NCBI GenBank assembly: GCA_040222235.1
Contig: JAVKDO010000078.1
Coordinates: 38,931-102,930, forward strand
Length of the DNA stretch: 64,000 nt
Direction of reading: 5' to 3'
Source of the DNA: UBA6059 sp040222235
GTDB taxonomy: Bacteria; Bacteroidota; Bacteroidia; Cytophagales; Cyclobacteriaceae
Shown: in pieces, positions 34,678 through 43,749 of the stretch
Layout: each line of letters begins with the position of its first letter
How positions within the stretch are numbered: the first letter of the stretch is position 1
Program-made: the position numbers and the translations under genes
The notes under the pieces: model-generated
Databases searched by the model: none
What the model was told of the DNA's origin: nothing
The model's input: the letters and a program-made list of their open reading frames with translations, nothing else

Positions 34678-37392
34678 CTACCGCTTCATAAACTTAAAGG
34701 CCTGATGATCAACGATCAGGATGTACATGCCAGACTGGAATGAACTTACGTCGATCACTACCCTGTCTCTCACTGGCTCAGCTAGCTGTGTCATGATACG
34801 ACCTGCCATATCGACAATTCTTAATTGTTGGATTGGCTCCAAGGCCTCCACCGTCATGCGGTCTATGGTCGGGTTCGGATAGAACTTCACAATCGGTATC
34901 TCGTCTACTCCGGTAATCAGGATGTTGTCGATGAGGTCGGTGATTTTAATCTCTACGATATCTTCAAAATCAACCGTTCCATCTAGTGCGCTAACGACTA
35001 ACGTAATGGTCGTTCGCTGCTCAAAGTCAATCGCCTCTTCATTGGCGACCACTATATCACCATCTGTTGTAACCGCAAACGCATTGCTCACATTGCCGTC
35101 TCTGATGACAAATGTGATTTCGTCACCATCTTCATCGAAAGCATCAAGGTTACCAACGATGGTGCCTACCTCCTGATTCTCTTCTATTTCAAAAAGCTTG
35201 TTTGCGAATCTGGGAGGATCATTGACATCTAGTATATTGATCGTGGCAGTGGTCTCAATAGTATCCACTTCATCCGAAACGAGCACCGTTATTTCAAATA
35301 CTTCCTTTTCCTCAAAATTGAGCTTGGTGCTGTTTGCTACCGTAATCGTGCCGGCATTATTGATCACAAAGGCACCATCATTGCCTTCACCCAAGGCAAA
35401 GAACAAGTCGTCTCCATCACCATCAACGCCATTCAGTTTACCAACCAAAGTTGCCGCAGGGGAATTTTCATCTATAGAAAAGACACCTTCATCAACGGAA
35501 GGAGGCTCTGATACATCAAGTAAAAAAACAGTAACAGTCGCTGTATCCGTAAGCAAGCCGTCGCTGGTCTCAATCTCAAATTCAAAACTTGTATTCTTTT
35601 CAAAGTCAAAGGCCACCGAATCATTGACACCCAATACACCAGAAGTATCTGACAATGCTATTATGCTGAGCTCATTTCCAGTCAATACACGGTACTTCAA
35701 TGGCCCTTCTATGGTATCCGTGGCGATCAACTTGCCAATCACTTCTCCGATAGGGCTATTCTCAGCAACATTGAAGCTCTGATCTGGGAAGTTGGGTTTA
35801 TCATTGACGATTTCGAAGACATCATTGATGTTAATCGTCACAGTGGCCGTGTCCTTGAAGGTGCCATCAGTAGCTTCGACAGTCAATGTAAAGACAGGAT
35901 TGGTTTCGAAATCGAGCAACGCAGAGTCACCGACTTGAAGGTTACCTGTCAAAGAAATATAAAACGCACTGTCTGGTGCAAAAGTCAAAATCTTGAATGT
36001 AGGGTTGATACCTTCAGGATCATCTGCCTCCAGTTGCGCCACCAGCGCGTCTGCCGCGTTATTTTCATCTATCGAAACGATGGTATCTGGAAATACAAGT
36101 GGCTCGTTTACATTGAGTAGCTTGACGAAGATGGTATCACTATCGCTAAATGCTGCATCAGTAGCAGAGACTATCAAAGTATCCGTAGTGAAAGTCTCAA
36201 AATCAAAATAAGCTGGTGTATTCGCCCTAAGTGTATCATCAACAATCGCATAGTTGCCACCGCCATTACCGGACGTGATCGTATAAGTCAGGTCGTCCTC
36301 TTCAGGATCCGTCACCGGTATGGCACCAATAATACCTTGAGCAGCAGGATTTTCATTGAAACTCAATGTCGTTTTCGTCATGACAGGAGCTTCATTCACA
36401 TCAGTAACAGTCACGGTTAGTGTATCTATCGAAAATACTGTGGTCTCATCTGTTTCCGTCACTTTGATCGCTAGCTTAAATTCCGGATTAGTCTCATGAT
36501 CAAAATCCGCACTGTCGGCTATTGTCAAGGCACCTGCTGTCGTCAGTGCAAAAGCTCCACTCGCATTACCCGAGTTAATGGTAAACTCGACATCTGCATC
36601 TTCATCGTCAGAATAAGTAAGCGTTGCTATAGCCGCATCCGCAGCAGAGTTTTCAGCGATTGTGGCTGTAGTCGTAGTAAGCTGAGGTTTGTCGTTTACA
36701 TCAGTAATATTCACAGTAACCATCTCGGCTACACTCGGATTTGTCTCATCACTGACCGTTACGGATAGTGAATATGAAATTGTTGTCTCAAAATCCAGAG
36801 TAGTGCTGTCAGCTACCGTAATTTGTCCGGTGGAGCCATCTATAGCGAAGACACCATCATCATTACCAGCGGTGATCAACCATGTCTCAAAAGTAGTAAA
36901 TGCAGCTTCATTAGTATCGTCATCATCAGTAGCCAGCACTGTACCTACTACATCATCATCACCTGCATCTTCGGCTAAGCTAAAGCTTTGAGATGCCGTC
37001 ACTACCGGATCGTTATCGTTTAAGTTGGTCAACGTTATCGTGAAGACCTCATTATCTGATGAAGCATCTCCATCATCATTTACTACTACCGTAAATTGAA
37101 AACTGGCACCTAACTCAAAATCAATATCGTCAGGATCATTTACAGTCAATTCACCTGTTTGAGGGTCGATCAATATCGGGTCATTAGTATCAGAATCAGG
37201 ATTGTCTGTTGAGGAAATAGACCATGTCAAAGTACCTAAAGGTAGATTCGTAGTAATAATTTCCGCTAGGATCGAGCCTGTCGTGTTTTCATCTATGGTG
37301 ATTGCGTTTTGACCTGCATCAATCGCGATCTGACCAAGAGCCGCAGCATTGAATAAAACTGTAGCGAGCAAGCCCAAAAATATCTTTTTCAT
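34678..37392 (-). CDS. Cadherin-repeat protein with T9SS C-terminal sorting domain
   Basis: The start is placed at 37392 (MKKIFLGLLATVLFNAAALG), five codons inside the longer frame, because this gives a clean signal peptide. The 904-aa protein consists of about eight cadherin-like repeats of roughly 100 residues. Each has an N-terminal xxxxENS/ENP segment, a LDFE or IDFE strand and a linker such as DVNDKPQL, DVNEAPVM or DVNDPPRF that would bind calcium. The last 80 residues (VKFYPNPTIDRMTVE ... SGMYILIV) are a type A sorting domain for export by the type IX system and surface attachment. The protein probably serves in adhesion, aggregation or gliding. No catalytic domain is visible. Confidence 0.93.
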   Translation of the reverse strand: MKKIFLGLLATVLFNAAALGQIAIDAGQNAITIDENTTGSILAEIITTNLPLGTLTWSISSTDNPDSDTNDPILIDPQTGELTVNDPDDIDFELGASFQFTVVVNDDGDASSDNEVFTITLTNLNDNDPVVTASQSFSLAEDAGDDDVVGTVLATDDDDTNEAAFTTFETWLITAGNDDGVFAIDGSTGQITVADSTTLDFETTISYSLSVTVSDETNPSVAEMVTVNITDVNDKPQLTTTTATIAENSAADAAIATLTYSDDEDADVEFTINSGNASGAFALTTAGALTIADSADFDHETNPEFKLAIKVTETDETTVFSIDTLTVTVTDVNEAPVMTKTTLSFNENPAAQGIIGAIPVTDPEEDDLTYTITSGNGGGNYAIVDDTLRANTPAYFDFETFTTDTLIVSATDAAFSDSDTIFVKLLNVNEPLVFPDTIVSIDENNAADALVAQLEADDPEGINPTFKILTFAPDSAFYISLTGNLQVGDSALLDFETNPVFTLTVEATDGTFKDTATVTININDVFEIVNDKPNFPDQSFNVAENSPIGEVIGKLIATDTIEGPLKYRVLTGNELSIIALSDTSGVLGVNDSVAFDFEKNTSFEFEIETSDGLLTDTATVTVFLLDVSEPPSVDEGVFSIDENSPAATLVGKLNGVDGDGDDLFFALGEGNDGAFVINNAGTITVANSTKLNFEEKEVFEITVLVSDEVDTIETTATINILDVNDPPRFANKLFEIEENQEVGTIVGNLDAFDEDGDEITFVIRDGNVSNAFAVTTDGDIVVANEEAIDFEQRTTITLVVSALDGTVDFEDIVEIKITDLIDNILITGVDEIPIVKFYPNPTIDRMTVEALEPIQQLRIVDMAGRIMTQLAEPVRDRVVIDVSSFQSGMYILIVDHQAFKFMKR

Positions 37393-37938
37393 AGTCCAAA
37401 GGATCAAATGATTATATTCTACGAAGGTATTATTTCATTAATTTAATAAAAACTGCTCAGTTGCTTTTATTTGAGTTGAATTTCGATCAGTCGAAGAAAG
37501 TTGTTGATCAATGACTAATATCGGTTTTTTAGTTATTGCCACTCCGTTCTTGATAAGATTCTAGGGTATTGAAAGTCTCTATGCTTACATCCACATTCCT
37601 GTTGAACAATAGTCCTGCGCCAATAAGTGATGAGTAGATCAGCCAAAAAACGGCTCATATAAATACCATCTGGGTAGGAAGTAAAGCCACCCGTGATCAA
37701 CATAGCAAGATGGACTTACCTCAGCAGCTCAAAGGGCGTAACAGCATGGAATATTTAAGGGCAATTTAAAATAGCCTCCTTCGCGGCATGATGTTTTTAT
37801 GATCATCTCAGTGCTTTATCCGAGGAATATTTAGATAGAAAAGTTTCAGACAAAGAAGGGATTGTCGGCCGGTCTACATAACTATGGATCGGCAGTATCA
37901 ATAAAGTCAGCTCACCGTTCAATCCAAGAAAAAAAGAA
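37393..37938. other. Gene-poor 546-bp spacer
   Basis: This spacer separates the start of the cadherin-repeat gene from the small Rof-like gene. It should contain the promoters of both. I found no tRNA, repeat array or terminator. The longest reading frame is a 56-codon minus-strand ORF (37533-37703) that I could not relate to any family. Base composition is mixed, not uniformly AT-rich, so a decayed gene is possible. Confidence 0.5.
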
Positions 37939-38208
37939 ATGGAATCTCAAATTCAGAAATCCTCAGACTATGCTAGCATACTTCTTTTTGAAGCTGCCGC
38001 TCGGGATACGAACATAGTGATCTACTTTGACCAGCGTGGCACCCAAAAGAAGATCATCTCACAGATTCCTGGTAAGTACCAACAGGATGGCAAAGACTAT
38101 ATCAGAATGCGGACCGGTCAGCAGATAAATGTGGGAGATATCTTTAGTGTAGATGGTGATCTAGCACCGCAGTATGATCAGGATTACTTCAAGTGTGATT
38201 GTGTCTAA
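37939..38208 (+). CDS. Small Rof (Rho-binding antiterminator)-like protein
   Basis: The 89-aa protein has one beta-rich domain: a helix with FEAAARD, strands NIVIYFDQRGTQKKI, then DGKDYIRMRTGQQINVGDIFSVDG. The arrangement of an acidic helix, a short barrel and an I.SVDG ending resembles the Rof/YaeO family, which binds transcription terminator Rho. The C-terminus ends KCDCV. The similarity is by eye and modest; a general small beta-barrel protein is the alternative. It stands alone, 70 bp before the YfcC transporter gene. Confidence 0.5.
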   Translation: MESQIQKSSDYASILLFEAAARDTNIVIYFDQRGTQKKIISQIPGKYQQDGKDYIRMRTGQQINVGDIFSVDGDLAPQYDQDYFKCDCV

Positions 38209-38278
38209 AAGTACTTGAACCTATAGCACAATTCAGATTAGATTATTAGCCGTCATTGGTTAGCTTTAGGCCAGCCGA

Positions 38279-39691
38279 ATGACTAGTACTCCCCTCAACA
38301 AGTTTCTCCATCGTCTTACGACCGTGCCCCATCCGGTGGTACTGCTATTCATCATCATTATCATTGCGACGTTGATGAGTCATTTTCTTCCTGCTGGAAG
38401 CTTTGATCGAGTAGAGGTCGATGGACGCCAGAGGGTAATTCCTGGTTCCTACCACACGATTACCCCTACCCCTCTTAGTTTTCTGGAGATGTTCACAGCC
38501 ATGCCCAAGGGCTTTGAAGCTGCGATATCTATCATCTTTATCGTACTCTCCAGCGGTATCATGTTTGGCGTCCTCGAGAAGTCTGGGATGATCGAAAACG
38601 CTGTTGGAACTTTTGTGCATAAACTGGGAGAAGATCGTCGCAACTTCATTGTGGTCATGCTCACCTTCTTGTATGGAATGCTCGGAGTGATGATTGGGTA
38701 TGAAAACAACATTGCGCTCGTACCCATCGCTGCAGTGGCCGTACTGGCCATAGGTGGCGATGTAATGTTAGCTGCTGCCATAGCCGTAGGTGGAGTGACC
38801 GTTGGATTTGGTCTGTCCCCTATCAATCCCTACACTGTAGGCACTGGCCATAAGATCGCCGAAATGCCGCTTTTTAGCGGGGCATTATTGAGAAGTGCAC
38901 TTTGCTTCGGCGGCCTGAGCATTCTTGCGTTCTTCAACTTAAGGTACTACAAACGCATCCTAAAAGACAAGGCGGTCAGTCTTGTTCCAGATGTGTCTAC
39001 CGATGGTCTCGCACTCACCCATCCCTTGGATCATTACAGGATGACACCCAACAACTGGGTCATCCTGGCCATTTTCGTTGGAGGCTTAGCCATTATGCTC
39101 TTTGGTTTATTCGAGTACCACTGGTATATCGATGAGATCTCGGCCATCTTCATCATGATTGCGATAGCGGCCGGTTTGGCAGCAGGTATGTCAGGAACTA
39201 TCATTTCGGATACGGCACTCAAGTCAGTGGCTGTGGTAGCACCGGGGGCCTTCATGGTCGGGCTAGCTACTACGATCAAGGTGATACTCGAGCAGGGCGG
39301 CATTGGGGATACCATCGCTTTTTTCCTATCGGAAATGCTCAAAGACCTGCCCCTGTATGCATCAGCTGTAGGCATGTCAGCGGCGCAGTGCGTGATCAAC
39401 TTCATGATACCCTCTGGCAGTGGTCAAGCGCTGGCCACACTGCCTATCATGATTCCGCTAGGAGATGTGATCGGTCTCACACGACAAACGACAATACTCG
39501 CCTTCCAAATCGGAGATGGCGTGACCAACTTATTTAATCCTACGCTTGGAGGACTCATCGCTATGCTCAGCTTATGCAGAGTGCCTTTCGATCGTTGGCT
39601 GAGGTTCATCATGCCCGTAGTGGGCATTATCATTATTCTTGCCTGGCTCTTTTTAATATTTAGCGTTTTCATCGAGTGGGGGCCAGCCTAA
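38279..39691 (+). CDS. YfcC-family (C4-dicarboxylate/amino-acid type) permease
   Basis: The 470-aa integral membrane protein has about 12 hydrophobic segments. Family features of the YfcC/DcuC (PF03606) group are visible: HPVVLLF and FLPAGSFDR at the start, GFGLSPINPYTVGTGHKIAE, FMIPSGSGQALATLPIMIPLGD and FQIGDGVTNLFNPTLGGLIAML, the paired loops that form the substrate site. The family moves amino acids, peptides or C4-dicarboxylates. The gene lies 10 bp before an ArgE/DapE-type deacylase, which suggests an N-acyl amino acid or dipeptide as the transported compound (inference). Confidence 0.9.
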   Translation: MTSTPLNKFLHRLTTVPHPVVLLFIIIIIATLMSHFLPAGSFDRVEVDGRQRVIPGSYHTITPTPLSFLEMFTAMPKGFEAAISIIFIVLSSGIMFGVLEKSGMIENAVGTFVHKLGEDRRNFIVVMLTFLYGMLGVMIGYENNIALVPIAAVAVLAIGGDVMLAAAIAVGGVTVGFGLSPINPYTVGTGHKIAEMPLFSGALLRSALCFGGLSILAFFNLRYYKRILKDKAVSLVPDVSTDGLALTHPLDHYRMTPNNWVILAIFVGGLAIMLFGLFEYHWYIDEISAIFIMIAIAAGLAAGMSGTIISDTALKSVAVVAPGAFMVGLATTIKVILEQGGIGDTIAFFLSEMLKDLPLYASAVGMSAAQCVINFMIPSGSGQALATLPIMIPLGDVIGLTRQTTILAFQIGDGVTNLFNPTLGGLIAMLSLCRVPFDRWLRFIMPVVGIIIILAWLFLIFSVFIEWGPA

Positions 39692-39701
39692 TCTAATCAA
39701 C

Positions 39702-40877
39702 ATGACTAAAGTAGAAGAAATACTAACACAACTCGTGTCGTTTCCCGTGCTCGGGAGTGAGTCCAACCTCTCAATCATCCATTGGATCAAGGACTATCTC
39801 AATGAACTCGGAGTTGAGACGCACTTGGTACCTAATCCCGAAGGAACAAAGGCCTCACTGCATTGCAGAATAGGGCCAGCTGTCGATGGTGGCATTATCC
39901 TGTCTGGTCATACGGATGTAGTGCCGGTAGCCGGGCAAGATTGGAGTACCGACCCTTTTGTGCTCACTGATGGTGGGGATGGTAAGCTCTATGGCCGTGG
40001 CAGCTGTGATATGAAAGCCTTTGTGGCTTGCTGTCTGACTTGTGCGCCAGAGATGATGAAGGCAGACCTAAAGAAGCCCATCTATTTCGCTTTTTCTTAT
40101 GATGAAGAAATCGGTTGCTTGGCGGCCCCTGAGTTGGTGCAAGCTATCTCAGACCACTACAAAGAGACACCTGCCTATGCAATCATAGGTGAGCCATCGA
40201 TGCTGGAGCCTATAGTTGGTCAGAAAGGTATATGCATATTTGAGACTACCGTCAATGGCTCTGCAGGACATAGCAGTAGAATCAGGCAGGAAGTCAGTGC
40301 CATCCACGAAGCAGCCAGACTGGTGCTATGGCTGGAAAACAAGATGAATGAGTTGGTGGGTCGTGGACACATCGATGAGCGCTTTCATCCTCCACATACT
40401 TCTATTCATTGCGGTACTTTTAAAGGGGGCATAGCTCCTAATGTAATCGCCGATCATTGCGTATTTCACTGGGATGTACGCACCATACCGATGGACTCTG
40501 CAGATGAGATTTTTAAAGAGTTCGAAACGCACTGTCGGGAACGCGAAGCTGAACTGAGAAAGGTATTCCCGAGGTTTGCTATCTCCTCCGAGAAACATCA
40601 TCCAGTGGTACCTCACTTGGACACCTCTGAGGATGAGGAGATCGTCGCTATCATCAAGGAGCTATCGCAAAATGTCAATCTGGATACAGTGTCGTATGCA
40701 GCAGAAGCCGGACAGTTTGCCGAAGGTGGCTACCCTGCCGTCATCTGCGGACCCGGCGATATTGCGCAAGCACACCGCGCTGATGAGTTTGTGTCCAAAG
40801 AGCAGTTGGCTAATGGTGTGAAGATGCTGGAGAGGTTGGTAGAGTTCATGAGTGAGTCAGTCCACTCGAATGCTTGA
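39702..40877 (+). CDS. argE: M20-family acetylornithine deacetylase-type hydrolase
   Basis: The 391-aa cytoplasmic enzyme has the M20/ArgE metal and catalytic motifs in order: SGHTDVVP (metal His and catalytic Asp), GRGSCDMK (bridging Asp), SYDEEIGC (catalytic Glu and metal Glu), IGEPS, a dimerisation domain with SAGHSS, and the late metal His in AQAHRADEF. Length and order are those of ArgE/acetylornithine deacetylase. No arginine-biosynthesis gene is nearby and it pairs with a YfcC permease, so it may work in catabolism of an N-acyl amino acid instead of arginine synthesis. The ArgE name is by family, not by proven substrate. Confidence 0.85.
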   Translation: MTKVEEILTQLVSFPVLGSESNLSIIHWIKDYLNELGVETHLVPNPEGTKASLHCRIGPAVDGGIILSGHTDVVPVAGQDWSTDPFVLTDGGDGKLYGRGSCDMKAFVACCLTCAPEMMKADLKKPIYFAFSYDEEIGCLAAPELVQAISDHYKETPAYAIIGEPSMLEPIVGQKGICIFETTVNGSAGHSSRIRQEVSAIHEAARLVLWLENKMNELVGRGHIDERFHPPHTSIHCGTFKGGIAPNVIADHCVFHWDVRTIPMDSADEIFKEFETHCREREAELRKVFPRFAISSEKHHPVVPHLDTSEDEEIVAIIKELSQNVNLDTVSYAAEAGQFAEGGYPAVICGPGDIAQAHRADEFVSKEQLANGVKMLERLVEFMSESVHSNA

Positions 40878-40936
40878 GGCCTTAAGCGATACACAGTGTT
40901 GACAAGTGCCCGGATTTCCTCTTGCATGATTAATTA

Positions 40937-40984
40937 GGTTACCAACAGGTAAGTTACTAATAGGTAACTTACCTGTTGGTAACC
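40937..40984. repeat. Perfect 21-bp inverted repeat upstream of the ATPase gene
   Basis: The 21-bp arm at 40937-40957 is the exact reverse complement of 40964-40984, with a 6-nt centre TAATAG. The arms themselves contain repeated AGGTAA/GGTAAC units. It ends 26 bp before the ATPase start codon and 60 bp after argE. No T-run follows on either strand, so it is not a normal intrinsic terminator. It could be an operator for the ATPase gene or a small mobile/REP-like palindrome. Confidence 0.85.
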
Positions 40985-41010
40985 CAGCATAGATTTCGTA
41001 TATTTACACA

Positions 41011-42195
41011 ATGCAAGCCACTTCCCCATTTAGCTTTGGCCAAGTCGTCAACGATGAAAACTTCACGGATAGAATTGTTGAGCGTAAAAGCATATTCAAT
41101 AATCTATCCAGTGGAAACAGCACCATACTCATTTCACCCAGGAGATATGGCAAGTCCTCCTTGGTCGCAACTGTTTTAGATCAGTTTGCAAAGAAGAAAG
41201 CATATGCAGTGACAAGCCTTGACCTGACCGCCTCAAGAAGTGAAACAGCCTTTTTGGAAAACTTCGCCACACAGCTACTACAGGCCAATGCATCCAAAAC
41301 GAGCAAATGGCTCAACACGCTCGCCCAAAAGCTAAAACACATCATCCCAACAATCTCATTTGGCCTGGGAGGGCCACATGACAAAGTCTCCCTTACCTTC
41401 AACTGGTCTGAGAAAAAGAAGACCAGCCAGGAGATACTTCAGCTACCGCAAATGTTGGCACAAGTCTCTGGTCGAAAGCAAGTCATAGCTATTGATGAAT
41501 TTCAAAATCTGGTGAGGTTTGATCCTGACGGAGCGCTACAGTATGAAATGAGGGCCTATTGGCAGCATCAAACAGACGTATCCTATTGCCTATATGGCAG
41601 CAAGCGGCATATGATGGAAGAGATATTCGTCGACACCTCTGCGCCGTTCTACAATTTTGGGCAGATCCTGCGGCTTGGTAAAATACCTGAGAAGTACTGG
41701 ACTCCCTTTATCTCCAGAAAGTTCTCCGAGACGGACAAGCCCATACCCGAAAAATACGCTTTGCAAATAAGCAAATCGATGCAACTGCATTCTGAATACA
41801 TACAGTTTCTCTCACACCTCATCTGGTCAGAATGTGCCAAAGGGCCGATCCAGTCAGCACACATGGTTCGCGGACTAGGTAAGTTCATGAATTCTACCTC
41901 CATTCACTTTGTGGACTTATACGACAAGATCAGCAATCATCAAGTCAATGTGCTTAAGACCGTTATCAATCAGGAAACACATCTTACGTCCCAAGAAACT
42001 CTCAAAAAGTATAAACTAGGCACTTCTGCCAACGCCCTCAAGGCTAGAAAGGCGTTAGTCAAAGAAGATTTTTTGATGAAAACTAAAGAGGGCTATAACT
42101 TTATCAATCCAGCCTTTGAGCTATGGTTTAGAAAAGAGGTAATGGGCGAAGATATCATCAATCGATGGACTAAATTATTACAAGACCTGTCATAA
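41011..42195 (+). CDS. AAA/STAND-type ATPase (archaeal ATPase-like)
   Basis: The 394-aa protein begins FSFGQVVNDENFTDR, the usual opening of Bacteroidota ATPases of the PF01637 (ATPase_2) type. The Walker A motif is SPRRYGKSS with Lys48, Walker B is VIAIDEF with Asp162/Glu163, and YGSKRHMM serves as the sensor region. A winged-helix domain follows (LTSQETLKKYKLGTSANALKARKALVKEDFL) and then FINPAFELWFRKEV. These ATPases are widespread and expanded in Bacteroidota; their role is unproven, with suggestions of mobile-element or defence functions. The gene is preceded by a perfect 21-bp palindrome. An unknown gene follows 10 bp downstream and may be its partner. Confidence 0.82.
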   Translation: MQATSPFSFGQVVNDENFTDRIVERKSIFNNLSSGNSTILISPRRYGKSSLVATVLDQFAKKKAYAVTSLDLTASRSETAFLENFATQLLQANASKTSKWLNTLAQKLKHIIPTISFGLGGPHDKVSLTFNWSEKKKTSQEILQLPQMLAQVSGRKQVIAIDEFQNLVRFDPDGALQYEMRAYWQHQTDVSYCLYGSKRHMMEEIFVDTSAPFYNFGQILRLGKIPEKYWTPFISRKFSETDKPIPEKYALQISKSMQLHSEYIQFLSHLIWSECAKGPIQSAHMVRGLGKFMNSTSIHFVDLYDKISNHQVNVLKTVINQETHLTSQETLKKYKLGTSANALKARKALVKEDFLMKTKEGYNFINPAFELWFRKEVMGEDIINRWTKLLQDLS

Positions 42196-42205
42196 ATAAA
42201 TCATC

Positions 42206-42985
42206 ATGGATGAACCTAAGCGAAATCTGGAATTCGAGAATGAACTAAAAAAACTCAAGCTTCAATCCGAGAGGGGTGCTTCCTTCATGGAAGGAGAAAA
42301 CGAGCTTTCCGCCGAGGCAGAGTCAGCATGGTTAGACCATATCACTGCTTTCGAAGAGGCTGCTGATAAGAAAATAACTGCCAAAGTACGGGACGTACTC
42401 GGCGAACCTTCTATAACACCCCTTCATCAACTAAACGATGAGCAGCTGATCGTGGCATTAGACATCATATTGGAGCAAATGAAGTCGCACGGCATTGAAC
42501 TATCGGTGCTTTACGACGTGTCAGATCGGGAAGTCTATCGCTTCATCGTAGAAGAGCTGTTTGAGCATGAAATGAACGTGATAGATGTACCGGGATTAGT
42601 CACTCATTTCACCTATGAGGAGTTTCATCCCAACGATACCGAAGACATCAAGCAGAGCACGATAGAGTTCATCGACATGCTAATGAAGCGCAGTTTTGAA
42701 TTTATCGATCACCAACTTGCTAAAAAACTCCGCTATGATAATCGTAAAATGTCGGAGAAGGAGTTTGTGAAGTTGATTTCGGGCAAAATGACGGAGTGCT
42801 CCCTAGAGCTGCTGCGCATAGATCAATGTGAGGTGACTATCAACGAGGACAAGGCAGTTGCCACGGCTACCACAATGCTTACAGATACAAATAGTCAAAT
42901 GATCAGCACAACTGCGGTGCTTAGTTTCATCTCTCAATATGGCTACTGGTACATCAATGAAATTGAGCTACCATGGTTGGACTAA
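42206..42985 (+). CDS. Uncharacterised protein paired with the ATPase
   Basis: I do not recognise this 259-aa soluble protein. Residues 1-60 are charged and helical (FENELKKLKLQSERG). The middle holds helices with an H/E-rich surface (YRFIVEELFEHEMNVI). The last 110 residues look like an NTF2-like alpha+beta fold: a helix with MSEKEFVKLISGKM, then strands CEVTINEDKAVATATTMLTD, MISTTAVLSFISQYGYWYINEIELP. There is no signal peptide or membrane segment. The gene starts 10 bp after the ATPase gene on the same strand and is probably cotranscribed with it. Confidence 0.6.
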   Translation: MDEPKRNLEFENELKKLKLQSERGASFMEGENELSAEAESAWLDHITAFEEAADKKITAKVRDVLGEPSITPLHQLNDEQLIVALDIILEQMKSHGIELSVLYDVSDREVYRFIVEELFEHEMNVIDVPGLVTHFTYEEFHPNDTEDIKQSTIEFIDMLMKRSFEFIDHQLAKKLRYDNRKMSEKEFVKLISGKMTECSLELLRIDQCEVTINEDKAVATATTMLTDTNSQMISTTAVLSFISQYGYWYINEIELPWLD

Positions 42986-43039
42986 CTTGATCCGCCAAAT
43001 TTGGCTAGCTCAGTCTTAAGTAGATGTACCATCCTGCTG

Positions 43040-43534
43040 CTAGCACCCACAGTCAAACACCTTTTTCACTGCTCTTTCCAAGTCATCTAGTCGACTTGAG
43101 CCGACGAAGTATTCCGTGCCATCTTTAGTAACAAGATGAAGGCCATTGCGTCCACTGACGCTATATCGACGTTCGTGATTGAAAGTTATGTTAGCACCTT
43201 GCCATTGAGCCAACTCGGGTGTTTGTATGATTTCACAGCAGGACACATCATCCCAGGCAATTTGACGTTTCTCGCTCTGCCAAGGCTTCATCTTGAAGCT
43301 GATCTTATTCTCACAGACGGTTACTTTTAGCCTGAGGGTATACAGATACCAGAGCCACCCACCTATAGCGGTAAGGGCTATAAATGCCGCAATCATAACC
43401 GTCGCGAACTGATTCCCTGGATTCAAGAACTCATTAATTACACGTATAACCACCAATAATCCCAAAACAATGAGTGCCGTAGTAAGGAACTTGTTTTTAA
43501 AACTCTGCTTCTCTTTAAATATCTTCTTTGCCAT
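43040..43534 (-). CDS. Small membrane protein with PH-like domain
   Basis: The 164-aa protein has two membrane segments, about 17-36 and 45-66, separated by a short loop. A cytoplasmic beta-rich domain follows (VTVCENKISFKMKPW, IAWDDVSCCEI, NGLHLVTKDGTEYFVGS, then helix LDDLERAVKKVF). This is the layout of bacterial PH-like/YcxB-type membrane proteins. It ends with a Cys-Gly-Cys. No function can be assigned. It converges with the ATPase-partner gene. Confidence 0.6.
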   Translation of the reverse strand: MAKKIFKEKQSFKNKFLTTALIVLGLLVVIRVINEFLNPGNQFATVMIAAFIALTAIGGWLWYLYTLRLKVTVCENKISFKMKPWQSEKRQIAWDDVSCCEIIQTPELAQWQGANITFNHERRYSVSGRNGLHLVTKDGTEYFVGSSRLDDLERAVKKVFDCGC

Positions 43535-43749
43535 CTCTATCTATACTTTAGAAACATTTGAATAACATATGCTTAACATTAAGGTAACATACAAAAATAC
43601 ATAAAATTATCAAACTGCCATTATCAAGTTTACAACTGTCATTTGTCAGGCACACATTGAGTGTGTCTTAGTGCCCTACTTTGACAACTAGAGCATCAAA
43701 AAGGAAAAAATTACTATCTTCCAAATAAGACAAATCACTAACCCATCTT

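Noticed and set aside
35198..35782. 194-codon plus-strand ORF rich in Ser, Thr and Val
   Set aside because: It is the antisense of Asp/Thr-rich cadherin repeats, which produces long open frames by codon bias.
37533..37703. 56-codon minus-strand ORF in the 546-bp spacer
   Set aside because: It starts with ATG and is open, but shows no family motif, signal peptide or visible start context; it may be chance or the relic of a gene.
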